A DNA stretch of 64,000 nt, taken from an uncultured beta proteobacterium (GTDB taxonomy: Bacteria; Pseudomonadota; Gammaproteobacteria; Burkholderiales; Burkholderiaceae_C). The stretch is from positions 1 through 64,000 of the forward strand of contig CAJCCO010000107.1 of NCBI GenBank assembly GCA_903960915.1. The letters are read 5' to 3'. The number at the start of each line of letters is the position of its first letter. Position 1 is the stretch's first letter. Positions 28,431 through 37,098 of the stretch are shown piece after piece. The translations under genes were made by a program, and so were the position numbers. The notes beneath the pieces are model-generated. The model had not been told where the DNA came from, ran no database searches, and saw only the letters and a list, made by a program, of their open reading frames with translations.

Positions 28431-30151
28431 AAATTTTTGCCCGAGACATTCCTCCCCGCAGCGCCTGGACGCTGGAGCAAGCTGGCGTTCACCCGCTGTT
28501 GGCCCAGTTGTATGCCGCGCGGGGCGTGCAAGGCATGCAAGAGCTCGACGATGGTCTGGCGCACCTGCTGCCGCCCAGCGACATGCTGGGCCTGAGCGCT
28601 GCGGCCCAGTTGCTGGCCAATGCCATGGGCGAGAACAAAAAACTCTGCATCGTGGCCGATTACGACTGCGACGGCGCCACCGCCTGTGCCGTGGCGGTGC
28701 GCGGCCTGCGGCTGTTGGGGGCGCGCCAGGTCAGCTACATCGTGCCCGACCGTGTGGTGGACGGCTATGGCCTGACGTCGCCGATTTCGCAACGTGTCAA
28801 AGCCAGCGGCGCCGACGTGCTGATCACCGTGGACAACGGCATTGCCAGCCTGGAAGGCGTGGCCACCGCGCGTGCCTTGGGCTTGCAGGTGCTGGTGACC
28901 GACCACCACTTGCCGGCCATGGTGCAAGGCCACATCGTGCTGCCCGAGGCCGACGTCATCGTCAACCCGAACCAGCCAGGTTGCGGCTTTGCCAGCAAAT
29001 CGATCGCCGGGGTGGGCGTGATGTTTTATGTGCTGCTGGCCCTCCGCGCCGAGCTGCGCCAACGCGGCGCCTTTGAGGCCAAAGAGCAACCCAAGCTCGA
29101 CGCCCTGCTGCCCCTGGTCGCGCTGGGCACCGTGGCCGACGTGGTGCGGCTGGACCCCAACAACCGCCGCCTGGTGGCCCAGGGCCTCAAACGCGTACGC
29201 GCCGGCGCCATGCCCGCGGGCATGGCCGGCCTGTTTGAGGCCAGTGGCCGCAGTGCGCCGGTGGCCACCACCTTTGATTTTGGTTTTGCCCTGGGGCCAC
29301 GTATCAATGCTGCCGGCCGCTTGTCGGACATGACACTGGGCATTGAATGCCTGCTGACCGACGACACCACACGGGCCCAGGAATTGGCCAAAATGCTGGA
29401 CGGCATCAACCGCGAACGCCGCGAAATTGAGGGCGACATGCGCGAGCAGGCCTTTGCCATTGCCGAGTCGCTGTTTGACGAAGACGAGGAGCCGCCCCCC
29501 GCGCTGTGCGTGTTTGACCCCGATTTTCATGAAGGCGTGGTGGGCATCGTGGCCTCGCGCTTGAAGGACAAGTTGCACCGCCCCACCTTTGTGTTTGCGG
29601 CCAGCAGCGCGCCGGGCAAAGAGCACGAGCTCAAAGGCTCGGGCCGCTCTATTCCCGGCTTTCACCTGCGCGATGCGCTGGACTTGGTGGCCAAGCGCTA
29701 CCCCGGCGTGCTGCTGCGTTTTGGCGGCCACGCCATGGCGGCGGGCTGCACCATCCCGGAAGAGCACTTTGACACCTTCGAGCAGGGCTTGAACGAAGTA
29801 GCGCACGAATGGCTGGACGCCGCCACGCTGGAGCGCCGCCTGGACACCGACGGCCCGCTCAAACCCGAGTACCGCCGGGTGGAGTTGGTGGACGTGCTGC
29901 AAAAAGAAGTGTGGGGCCAGGGCTTTGCCGCCCCCACCTTCAGCGAAGAAGTGGAAGTGGTGTCGCAACGCCTGATTGGCGAGAAACACCTGGCACTCAA
30001 GCTCAAGCACCAGGGCCAACCGGTGGACGGCATCTGGTTTGGCCACACCGAACAGTTACCGGCGCGCGTCAAGCTGGCGTTCCGGCTCGACGCTGACGCC
30101 TGGAACGGCATACGCCGCGTGCGCTTTCTGGTGGAAGCGGCTGAACTTTAA
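28427..30151 (+). CDS. recJ: Single-stranded-DNA-specific exonuclease RecJ
   Basis: A 574-residue 5'-3' ssDNA exonuclease of the DHH family, acting in recombination and mismatch repair. Motifs in order are IVADYDCDGATACAV (about residue 76), ITVDNGIASLEG (about 132), VTDHHLP (the DHH, about 158), GVGVMFY, TVADVV and the DHHA1 motif FGGHAMAAGCTI (about 430), followed by the C-terminal OB-fold. Its start lies in an ATGA overlap with the upstream gene. Confidence 0.96.
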   Translation: MKIFARDIPPRSAWTLEQAGVHPLLAQLYAARGVQGMQELDDGLAHLLPPSDMLGLSAAAQLLANAMGENKKLCIVADYDCDGATACAVAVRGLRLLGARQVSYIVPDRVVDGYGLTSPISQRVKASGADVLITVDNGIASLEGVATARALGLQVLVTDHHLPAMVQGHIVLPEADVIVNPNQPGCGFASKSIAGVGVMFYVLLALRAELRQRGAFEAKEQPKLDALLPLVALGTVADVVRLDPNNRRLVAQGLKRVRAGAMPAGMAGLFEASGRSAPVATTFDFGFALGPRINAAGRLSDMTLGIECLLTDDTTRAQELAKMLDGINRERREIEGDMREQAFAIAESLFDEDEEPPPALCVFDPDFHEGVVGIVASRLKDKLHRPTFVFAASSAPGKEHELKGSGRSIPGFHLRDALDLVAKRYPGVLLRFGGHAMAAGCTIPEEHFDTFEQGLNEVAHEWLDAATLERRLDTDGPLKPEYRRVELVDVLQKEVWGQGFAAPTFSEEVEVVSQRLIGEKHLALKLKHQGQPVDGIWFGHTEQLPARVKLAFRLDADAWNGIRRVRFLVEAAEL

Positions 30152-30200
30152 GGGCCGCCCCAGGTCCTTGAATGGCCGCTTTGACCCCTTTCCCCCTTTT

Positions 30201-30230
30201 GTTCCGCTTTGTTCCGCTTTGTTCCGCTTT
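30201..30230. repeat. Three perfect 10-bp tandem repeats after recJ
   Basis: GTTCCGCTTT is repeated exactly three times, followed by a fourth degenerate unit GACCCGCATT. It lies in the 126-bp spacer between recJ and the PHP gene, about 50-80 bp before the latter's GTG start. It could be a replication-slippage tract or an operator array. Confidence 0.85.
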
Positions 30231-30277
30231 GACCCGCATTCGCGCCGGGTTGCAGCGCTGCCCCTAAAATCGCGTCC

Positions 30278-31213
30278 GTGACTTCCCTACTCAACGCCGA
30301 CCTGCACTGCCACTCTGTGGTCTCCGATGGCACGCTAACGCCCGAGGCACTGGCGGCCCGGGCCAAGGCCAACGGCGTCGAGCTGTGGGCTTTGACCGAC
30401 CATGACGAAATTGGCGGCCAACAGCGTGCCGCCGCCGCCGCGCGCGCCGTGGGCCTGCATTACCTGACCGGGGTTGAGATTTCGGTCACCTTCATTCACC
30501 AGACGGTTCACATCGTGGGCTTGGGCTTTGACCCAGAAGACCCGGCGCTGCAACTCGGGCTGATCCAGACCCGGGGCGGCCGTGGCCAACGCGCCATGGA
30601 AATGGCCGACGGCCTGGCCAAGGTCGGCATCACCGGGGCCTTTGAAGGCGCCCTGAAGTTTGCGGGCAACCATGAGCTGATCTCGCGCACCCACTTTGCC
30701 CGCTTTCTGGTGGACAGTGGCGTCTGCAAGGACACCCAGGAGGTGTTTCGCAAGTACCTGATTGAAGGCAAACCCGGCTACGTGGCGCACCGCTGGGCCA
30801 GCTTGAAAGATGCCGTGACCTGGATCACCCAGGCCGGCGGCATGGCGGTTATTGCGCACCCGGCGCGGTACAAATTCAGCACCAACGAAGAATTCGCCCT
30901 GTTCACCGAGTTCAAGGGCCACGGTGGCCAAGGCGTGGAGGTGGTGACCGGCAGCCACACCGCCGCCGAGTACGTGACCTATGCCGCCACCGCGCAGGAA
31001 TTTGGCTTGCTGGCGTCCCGGGGCAGCGACTTTCACAGCCCCACCGAAAGCCACACCGAGCTGGGCACCCTGCCCTTTCTGCCGGGTCAGTTGACCCCAG
31101 TGTGGGAAGCCCTGGCGCACCGCATTCAATTGGCCCCGGCCCTGAAACCTGCCCTGAACTCGACCCTAACTCCAGCCGTAGAACCGGGCGCAGCGCGCTC
31201 CAGCGCGTCTTGA
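30278..31213 (+). CDS. PHP-domain phosphatase (nucleoside 3',5'-bisphosphate phosphatase / RNase AM type)
   Basis: A 311-residue PHP metallophosphatase. Metal-binding motifs include NADLHCHSVVSDGTL (residues 6-20), LTDHDEIGG (about 39), GVEIS, HLIS-like NHELISRTHFAR, VIAHPARY (about 191) and GSDFHSP (about 249). Relatives (E. coli YciV/RNase AM, Chromobacterium enzyme) hydrolyse pAp-type nucleotides and trim RNA 5' ends. The start is GTG at 30278, the first codon giving the family N-terminus. The last ~20 residues (TPAVEPGAARSSAS) are a low-complexity tail. Confidence 0.88.
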   Translation: MTSLLNADLHCHSVVSDGTLTPEALAARAKANGVELWALTDHDEIGGQQRAAAAARAVGLHYLTGVEISVTFIHQTVHIVGLGFDPEDPALQLGLIQTRGGRGQRAMEMADGLAKVGITGAFEGALKFAGNHELISRTHFARFLVDSGVCKDTQEVFRKYLIEGKPGYVAHRWASLKDAVTWITQAGGMAVIAHPARYKFSTNEEFALFTEFKGHGGQGVEVVTGSHTAAEYVTYAATAQEFGLLASRGSDFHSPTESHTELGTLPFLPGQLTPVWEALAHRIQLAPALKPALNSTLTPAVEPGAARSSAS

Positions 31214-32112
31214 ACCCCGCCGTGCCGTTTTGGCGCACCACACAAGGCACCTCCGTGCTGCTGATTCTGCAGGCCACGCTGGGTTTTGCCGTCATGGACA
31301 CCACGGTCAAATACAGCGCCGCGCTGGTGCCGCTGCTGATGCTGCTGTCCTTGCGCTATATCTTGCAGACCGTGCTGACCTTGGCCTGGCGTTTTCCCCT
31401 TCAGAGACGGCAACTGTTTGTCACCGCCAACCCCCGCTTTCAGTTGCTGCGCGGCACGCTGTTGCTGACCAGCAGCACCTGCATGTTTTTTGCCTTACGC
31501 CACCTTCCAGTGGGCGAGTTCACCGCCATGGCGGCCCTCACGCCGCTGGTGGCCACGGCCATGTCAGCCTGGGCTTTCAAGCACCGGGTTACACCGGCGC
31601 ATTGGCTGCTGCTGCTGTTTGGCTTGGTAGGGGTGGTGCTGGTGGCCCATCCCAACGGGCAGGTGTTCAGCTGGGCGCTGGTGTTTCCGCTGCTGCTGAT
31701 TTTCTCCAACGCCGGTTTTCAAGTGCTGTCGAGCCACATGAGCGGGGCCGAAGACCCCTACACCACCCACTTTTATACCGGCCTGATGGGCTCGCTGATC
31801 ACCGCGCCCCTGCTGTTTTTTGTCTGGGACACCGCCGCCCTGCTGCAATATTGGTATTTGTTTATTGCAGTCGCCCTGATGGGCAACTTTGGCCACCTGA
31901 AACTCATACGCGCCTACAGGCAGGCGCCCGCCCTGGCGCTCATGCCCTATCTGTACTCGCAAATTGCCTTTGCCACAGTTTGCGGCATCTTGGTGTTTGG
32001 CCATTTGCCTGACCAGGCAGCGATAGTCGGCATCGTCATCATTGCGGTCAGCGGTGTTTGCAATGCGCTGCTCAGCCAATACGAAGCCAAGAAAAAGGGC
32101 GTCTTGGCCTGA
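31210..32112 (+). CDS. DMT-family (EamA) transporter
   Basis: An inner-membrane protein of about 300 residues with ten helices and two EamA repeats (SVLLILQATLGFAVMDTTVKYS; later SWALVFPLLLIFSNAGFQVLSS). The start is uncertain: TTG at 31210 overlaps the stop of the PHP gene, while GTG at 31222 would give 296 residues; neither has a clear ribosome site. Longer frames would run far into the PHP gene and are not credible. Substrate unknown. RhaT/SAM-type EamA proteins have this size. Confidence 0.82.
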   Translation: MNPAVPFWRTTQGTSVLLILQATLGFAVMDTTVKYSAALVPLLMLLSLRYILQTVLTLAWRFPLQRRQLFVTANPRFQLLRGTLLLTSSTCMFFALRHLPVGEFTAMAALTPLVATAMSAWAFKHRVTPAHWLLLLFGLVGVVLVAHPNGQVFSWALVFPLLLIFSNAGFQVLSSHMSGAEDPYTTHFYTGLMGSLITAPLLFFVWDTAALLQYWYLFIAVALMGNFGHLKLIRAYRQAPALALMPYLYSQIAFATVCGILVFGHLPDQAAIVGIVIIAVSGVCNALLSQYEAKKKGVLA

Positions 32113-32130
32113 TTCACCGACAATCACCCC

Positions 32131-32754
32131 ATGGCCCAAATTTTTGAAGTTCATCCCGACAACCCGCAACCGCGCTTGCTCAAGCAGGCCGTCGCCCTGC
32201 TGCAAAAAGGCGAAGTGCTGGCCGTGCCGACTGACTCCAGCTACGCGCTGGTTTGCCACCTGGACGACAAGGCAGCAGCCGACAAAATGCGGCGCATCCG
32301 TGGCGTGGACGACAAACACCACCTGACCCTGCTGTGCCGTGACCTGTCCGAACTGGCCAACTTTGCCCGGGTGGACAACCGGCAGTTCCGGCTCATCAAA
32401 TCGGTCACGCCGGGGCCGTACACCTTCATTCTGGAAGCCAGCAAGGAAGTGCCGCGGCGCGTCAGCCACCCCACGCGCAAAACCATTGGCCTTCGCGTAC
32501 CCGACCACAAAGCCCTGCAAGAACTGCTGGCCCTGCACGGTGCGCCGCTGCTGGCCACCACCCTGATTCCCCCCGGCGAGTCCGAGCCGCTCAATGATGC
32601 GGCCGAGATTCGTGCGCGCTTTGAACACCAGATAGCCGCCGTCTTAGACGCTGGCGCCTGCGCCATGGCGCCCACCACCGTGGTTGATCTAAGCGAAGAA
32701 GAGCCGCAAATTTTGCGTGAAGGACGTGGCGACCTGGCCGCCCTGGGCCTTTGA
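32131..32754 (+). CDS. YciO/Sua5/YrdC-family protein (threonylcarbamoyl-AMP synthase-like)
   Basis: A 207-residue YrdC-fold protein. KGEVLAVPTDSSYALVC (about residue 27) corresponds to the TDT(V/T)YGL nucleotide-binding segment, and KHHLTLLCRDLSEL to the KxR(P)L core. The terminal SVTPGPYTFILEA and TIGLRVPDHKALQELL complete the family. The YciO branch is close to TsaC, but activity in t6A synthesis is not assured. 18 bp after the DMT gene; followed by a site-2 protease, as in many betaproteobacteria. Confidence 0.85.
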   Translation: MAQIFEVHPDNPQPRLLKQAVALLQKGEVLAVPTDSSYALVCHLDDKAAADKMRRIRGVDDKHHLTLLCRDLSELANFARVDNRQFRLIKSVTPGPYTFILEASKEVPRRVSHPTRKTIGLRVPDHKALQELLALHGAPLLATTLIPPGESEPLNDAAEIRARFEHQIAAVLDAGACAMAPTTVVDLSEEEPQILREGRGDLAALGL

Positions 32755-32800
32755 CGCGTCTTCCCCCTTCAACCTCCACCCTGTTGAGACCCCTACCCCG

Positions 32801-33469
32801 ATGGACCTTGCCCACCTGATTCAAACCGTTGCCATTTACGCGCTGCCGGTGTTGTTTGCCATCACCGCACACGAAGCCGCGCACGGTATCGTGGCACGGC
32901 ATTTTGGTGACAGCACGGCGTTCATGATGGGACGCACCACGCTCAACCCCGTCAAGCACATTGACCCAGTCGGCACGATCCTGATGCCACTGATCTTGTA
33001 CTTCGCCACCTCGGGCGCTTTTTTGTTTGGCTATGCCAAACCGGTACCCGTGCGCTTTGACCGGCTGCGCAACCCCAAACGCGACATGATCTGGGTCGCC
33101 CTGGCCGGCCCCGGCGCCAACCTGCTTCAGGCCGTGCTGTGGGGCGCCTTGATGATTCTGCTGCAAGGCAGCGGGGTCAATGAATACTTCTTTTTGAAAA
33201 TGTGCGAAGGCGGCGTACTGGTCAACATCGTGATGTTTGCCTTCAACCTGTTTCCACTTCCGCCGCTGGACGGTGGGCGCATTCTGGTGGGGCTGCTGCC
33301 TTACCGGCAAGCGCTCATGGTGTCGCGCATTGAACCCTATGGCTTTTTCATTGTGATGGCACTGGTTATTACCGGCGTGATCAGCAGCCTGTGGATGCAA
33401 CCCACCATGGCGTTGACGCTGTCGCTGGTGAAACTGATGCTGAAGCCGCTGGTGATGCTGTTCAGTTGA
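32801..33469 (+). CDS. Site-2 protease family (M50) membrane metallopeptidase
   Basis: A 222-residue intramembrane protease with about five hydrophobic segments. The zinc motif HEAAHG lies in the first helix pair (about residue 24), and the third ligand is in PLPPLDGGRIL (about residue 150). No PDZ or CBS domain is present, so this is the minimal group. ATG at 32801 is chosen; an earlier in-frame start would overlap the YciO gene. Substrates are unknown. Confidence 0.88.
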   Translation: MDLAHLIQTVAIYALPVLFAITAHEAAHGIVARHFGDSTAFMMGRTTLNPVKHIDPVGTILMPLILYFATSGAFLFGYAKPVPVRFDRLRNPKRDMIWVALAGPGANLLQAVLWGALMILLQGSGVNEYFFLKMCEGGVLVNIVMFAFNLFPLPPLDGGRILVGLLPYRQALMVSRIEPYGFFIVMALVITGVISSLWMQPTMALTLSLVKLMLKPLVMLFS

Positions 33470-33545
33470 ACGGTTATTCCGTAGCCTAAGCGCAATTTAC
33501 ATTTTTTTGGCCACTCTTCTTTCTTCCAACCTCTTTGTTTCACCC

Positions 33546-34841
33546 ATGAGCACCCAGCGCTTTTTAACAGGTATCACCACCTCTGGCACCCCCCATCTGG
33601 GCAACTACGTGGGGTCCATCCGGCCCTCGGTGCAAGCCAGCCGCCGCGCCGATGTCGAGAGCTTTTACTTTTTAGCCGACTACCACGCGCTGATCAAGAT
33701 TGACGAGCCCGCGCGCATCCAGCGCTCCACGCTGGAGATTGCCGCGAGCTGGTTGGCCGCCGGCCTCGACCCCGAACGCGTGGTGTTTTACCGCCAGTCT
33801 GACGTGCCCGAAATCCCCGAGCTCACCTGGTTTTTGACCTGCGTGATTGGCAAGGGCGTGCTCAACCGGGCCCACGCCTACAAGGCCGCCGTCGACAAAA
33901 ACACCGCCGCAGGAACCGACCCGGACTCGGACGTGACCGCCGGGCTCTTCATGTACCCGGTGTTGATGGGCGCCGACATTTTGATGTTCAACGCCCACCA
34001 GGTGCCGGTGGGGCGCGACCAGATTCAGCACATTGAGATGGCGCGCGACATGGCGCACAGCTTCAACCACCGCTACGGCGAACACTTTGTGCCGCCTGAG
34101 GCCGCCATTGACGAGCACGTGGCCACCCTGCCCGGGCTGGACGGCCGCAAAATGAGCAAGAGCTACGACAACACCATTCCCTTGTTTGCCAGCCGTGCCG
34201 AACTGAAGAAACTCATTGGCGGCATCGTCACCGACTCCAAGGCACCGCAAGAGCCCAAGAGCACCGAAGGCTCGGCCCTGTTCCAGATTTACCAGGCCTT
34301 TGCCAGCACGCAGGAAACGGCTGCCATGCGCCAGGCCTACGCGGACGGCATTGCCTGGGGCGACGCCAAGCAGCTGGTGTTTGAGCGCATTGACCAGGAA
34401 ATTGCGCCCATGCGCGAAGCCTACCTGGCCCTGATCAACAACCCCGCCAAGATAGAAGCTATTTTGCGGGCTGGCGCGACCCGCGCCCGCGCCATTGCCA
34501 CGCCCTTCATGGGCCGCTTGCGCCATGCAGTTGGCCTGCGCGACCTGAGCGCACAAGACAACGCCCGGGCCGCTAAAACGGGCAAGGTTGCCAAGCCCCT
34601 GTTCAAGCAATACCGCGAAAGTGATGGCCAGTTTTACTTCAAACTGGTGGGAACCGATGGCACCCTGTTGCTGCAAAGCCTGGGCTTCGAGTCGCCTAAA
34701 GACGCGGGGCAAGCCATTGGTTTGCTGCAAAAACAAGGCGCTGCCGCGCTGCCTGAATTGAGCGCAAAGTTGCAAGCCATTGACCCGGCCAGCGTTGCGC
34801 TGGTCAACGCCGCCTTGCAAGGGATGCTGGAGGCGGATTGA
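33546..34841 (+). CDS. trpS: Tryptophanyl-tRNA synthetase
   Basis: A 431-residue class Ic synthetase. The HIGH-like TSGTPHLGNYVGS (about residues 10-22) and KMSKSYDNTI (about 202) are intact. It is longer than the ~335-residue E. coli type because of extra C-terminal sequence (residues ~330-431), the form usual in Burkholderiales. The ATG at 33546 (MSTQRFLTGI) is chosen over a leader-like 13-residue extension. No leader attenuator was found. Confidence 0.95.
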   Translation: MSTQRFLTGITTSGTPHLGNYVGSIRPSVQASRRADVESFYFLADYHALIKIDEPARIQRSTLEIAASWLAAGLDPERVVFYRQSDVPEIPELTWFLTCVIGKGVLNRAHAYKAAVDKNTAAGTDPDSDVTAGLFMYPVLMGADILMFNAHQVPVGRDQIQHIEMARDMAHSFNHRYGEHFVPPEAAIDEHVATLPGLDGRKMSKSYDNTIPLFASRAELKKLIGGIVTDSKAPQEPKSTEGSALFQIYQAFASTQETAAMRQAYADGIAWGDAKQLVFERIDQEIAPMREAYLALINNPAKIEAILRAGATRARAIATPFMGRLRHAVGLRDLSAQDNARAAKTGKVAKPLFKQYRESDGQFYFKLVGTDGTLLLQSLGFESPKDAGQAIGLLQKQGAAALPELSAKLQAIDPASVALVNAALQGMLEAD

Positions 34842-34950
34842 ATCGGATGTGCGATAACTGGCGCCCAGCAGGGGCCGATATGGACAGCGCCGAGCGCCGC
34901 ATAATCAGCACACAATCAAGCTCAACTTTGGGTATGCCACGGAGTCTTCC

Positions 34951-35547
34951 ATGAATCGATTGTTACAAGTTGCCGCTCTCACCAGTTGGCTGCTCTGCGC
35001 GCAGCTGGCGCAGGCGGGCGAGTGGGAAGACGGCTACGACGCCTACAAACGCCGTGACTACGTCACCGCAGTGAAGCTTTGGCGCATCGTGGCCGAAAGA
35101 GGCGATGCGGCCGGCCAGTCCATCATGGGAAAAATGTATGCCTTTGGGCAAGGCGTGCCGCAAAGCTACCCTGAGGCCCTGAAGTGGTACCGACTGGCAG
35201 CCGCCCAGGGCGAGGCCAGGGCGCAGTTCAGCCTGGGCTTCATGAACCTCAACGGCCAGGGCCTGCCGCAAAACAATGCCGAAGCCGTGAAATGGTTTCG
35301 CCTGGCCGCCGCGCAGGACAACGCCGATGCCCAGCACAACCTGAGCCAGATGTATGCCAAGGGCTTGAGCGTGGATCAAAGCGCTTTTCGCGCCTACATG
35401 TGGGGGTTTTTAGCCGCCGCCTCGGGCCACACGCTGGCCAAGCAGGGGCTCAAGGATTTGCGCGAGCCATTGACACCCAAACAAATCGCCCAGGCCAAAA
35501 CTGCGGCCCGCGAGTGTCAGTTGAACGCGTTCAAAGGCTGTCAGTAA
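34951..35547 (+). CDS. Exported Sel1-repeat (TPR-like) protein
   Basis: A 198-residue secreted protein: signal peptide to about residue 23 (ALTSWLLCAQLAQAG), then three to four Sel1 repeats. Repeat cores are visible as AGQSIMGKMYAFGQGVPQSY, ARAQFSLGFMNLNGQGLPQN and ADAQHNLSQMYAKGLSV. Such proteins act as periplasmic scaffolds for protein contacts; the partner is unknown. It has its own 109-bp upstream region and no operon partner. Confidence 0.88.
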   Translation: MNRLLQVAALTSWLLCAQLAQAGEWEDGYDAYKRRDYVTAVKLWRIVAERGDAAGQSIMGKMYAFGQGVPQSYPEALKWYRLAAAQGEARAQFSLGFMNLNGQGLPQNNAEAVKWFRLAAAQDNADAQHNLSQMYAKGLSVDQSAFRAYMWGFLAAASGHTLAKQGLKDLREPLTPKQIAQAKTAARECQLNAFKGCQ

Positions 35548-35556
35548 GCCCCCAAC

Positions 35557-37095
35557 CTACATCACCGCGCCCACTTGCCAGGGCACAAACTCATTTTGTC
35601 CATAGCCGTGCTGCTCGCTCTGGGTCAACTGCCCTGACGCAGTGGCCAGCACCTGCTCAAAAATGCGTTGCCCCATCTCGGCAATGGAACACAAGCCGTC
35701 AATGATTTCGCCGCAGTTGATGTCCATGTCTTCTTGCTGGCGGCGCCATAACTCGGAATTGGTGGCCAGCTTCAGCGAGGGCGCAGGCGCGCAGCCGTAC
35801 GCCGAGCCGCGCCCGGTGGTAAAGCAAATGAGGTTGGCACCGCCGGCCACCTGGCCGGTGGCGCTGACCGGGTCATAGCCCGGCGTGTCCATGTACACCA
35901 AGCCCTTTTCAGTCACCGCCTGCGCGTACTCGTACACCGCCTGCAGATTGCTGGTGCCGCCCTTGGCCACCGCCCCTAACGATTTTTCCAAAATGGTGGT
36001 GAGGCCGCCGGCCTTGTTGCCGGGCGAGGGGTTGTTGTTCATCTCGCCGTTATTGATACGGGTGTAGTGCTCCCACCAGGTAATGCGTTCCAGCAACTTG
36101 TCGGCCACCGCAGGGCGCACGGCGCGACGGGTGAGCAAATGTTCGGCGCCATAGATTTCAGGGGTTTCGCTCAGGATGGCGGTGCCGCCATGCGCCACCA
36201 AGAGGTCAACAGCCGCGCCCAGCGCCGGGTTGGCACTGATGCCGGAGTAGCCGTCCGAGCCGCCGCATTGCAGGCCCAGCGTGAGGTGCGACACATCGCA
36301 GGGCACACGTTGCACAGCGTTGGCCTGGGGCAGCATGGCCTGAACCAGGGCAATGCCCTGCTGCACGGTCTGGCGCGTGCCCCCGCTGTCCTGAATGTTC
36401 AAGACCCTGAAATTTTTGCCCTCGGCCAGGCCGCTGTGCGCCAGCCAGGTGCTGACCTGGTTGGCCTCGCAGCCCAGGCCCACCACCAGCACGGCCGCAA
36501 AATTGGCATGGGTGGCGTAGCCGGCCAGCGTGCGCTCCAGAATCTGCATGCCCAGGCCTTCGCTGTCCATGCCGCAGCCGGTGCCGTGGGTCAACGCCAC
36601 CACCCCGTCCACTTGGGCAAAGGCTTCCAGAGCAGTGGGATGCTGCTGCCTGGAGAAATGGTCGGCAATAGCGCGCGCCACGGTGGCCGAGCAATTGACG
36701 CTGGACAAAATACCTACGTAATTGCGGGTGCCCACCCGCCCATCGGCCCGCTGGATGCCCATGAAACTGGCTGTACGGCGCGGCGCGGGTTCTTTGACAT
36801 CAGCCCCCACCGCGTAGTCCCGGCTGAAATGGCCCCGGTTGTCACCCAGGTCCAGGTTGTGCGTGTGTACATGCTCGCCGGCGGCAATGGCGCGGCTGGC
36901 AAAACCAATGATCTGGTTGTAGCGGCGCACCGCCTCGCCGGTGGCCAAAGCACGTGCGGCCACCTTGTGCCCTGGCGGAATCAGGCCGCGAAGCGTCAAG
37001 CCGTCCACCACCGAACCGCCCACTAACTGGGCGCGGGCGATCAGCACATCGTCATCGGGATGCAGGCGGATGCAGGGCGTCATTGGGGCGTCCAT
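35557..37095 (-). CDS. UxaA-family (altronate/galactarate dehydratase-like) sugar-acid dehydratase
   Basis: A 512-residue dehydratase with an N-terminal SAF domain (about residues 1-95, PGHKVAARALATGEAV) and the large catalytic domain with THGTGCGMDS, GLGCEAN, GLQCGGSDGYSGISANPALG and DMDINCGEIIDG. It dehydrates an aldonate to a 2-keto-3-deoxy acid. Last gene of the GntR-aldolase-TRAP-FAH operon; the FAH stop is 3 bp upstream. The neighbouring lactonase and SDR suggest its substrate is the aldonate they make (L-fuconate or D-arabinonate type) rather than altronate itself; this is inference. Confidence 0.87.
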   Translation of the reverse strand: MDAPMTPCIRLHPDDDVLIARAQLVGGSVVDGLTLRGLIPPGHKVAARALATGEAVRRYNQIIGFASRAIAAGEHVHTHNLDLGDNRGHFSRDYAVGADVKEPAPRRTASFMGIQRADGRVGTRNYVGILSSVNCSATVARAIADHFSRQQHPTALEAFAQVDGVVALTHGTGCGMDSEGLGMQILERTLAGYATHANFAAVLVVGLGCEANQVSTWLAHSGLAEGKNFRVLNIQDSGGTRQTVQQGIALVQAMLPQANAVQRVPCDVSHLTLGLQCGGSDGYSGISANPALGAAVDLLVAHGGTAILSETPEIYGAEHLLTRRAVRPAVADKLLERITWWEHYTRINNGEMNNNPSPGNKAGGLTTILEKSLGAVAKGGTSNLQAVYEYAQAVTEKGLVYMDTPGYDPVSATGQVAGGANLICFTTGRGSAYGCAPAPSLKLATNSELWRRQQEDMDINCGEIIDGLCSIAEMGQRIFEQVLATASGQLTQSEQHGYGQNEFVPWQVGAVM

Positions 37096-37098
37096 TCT

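Noticed and set aside
28370..30046. 558-codon minus-strand open frame opposite recJ
   Set aside because: Antisense shadow of recJ; no motif.
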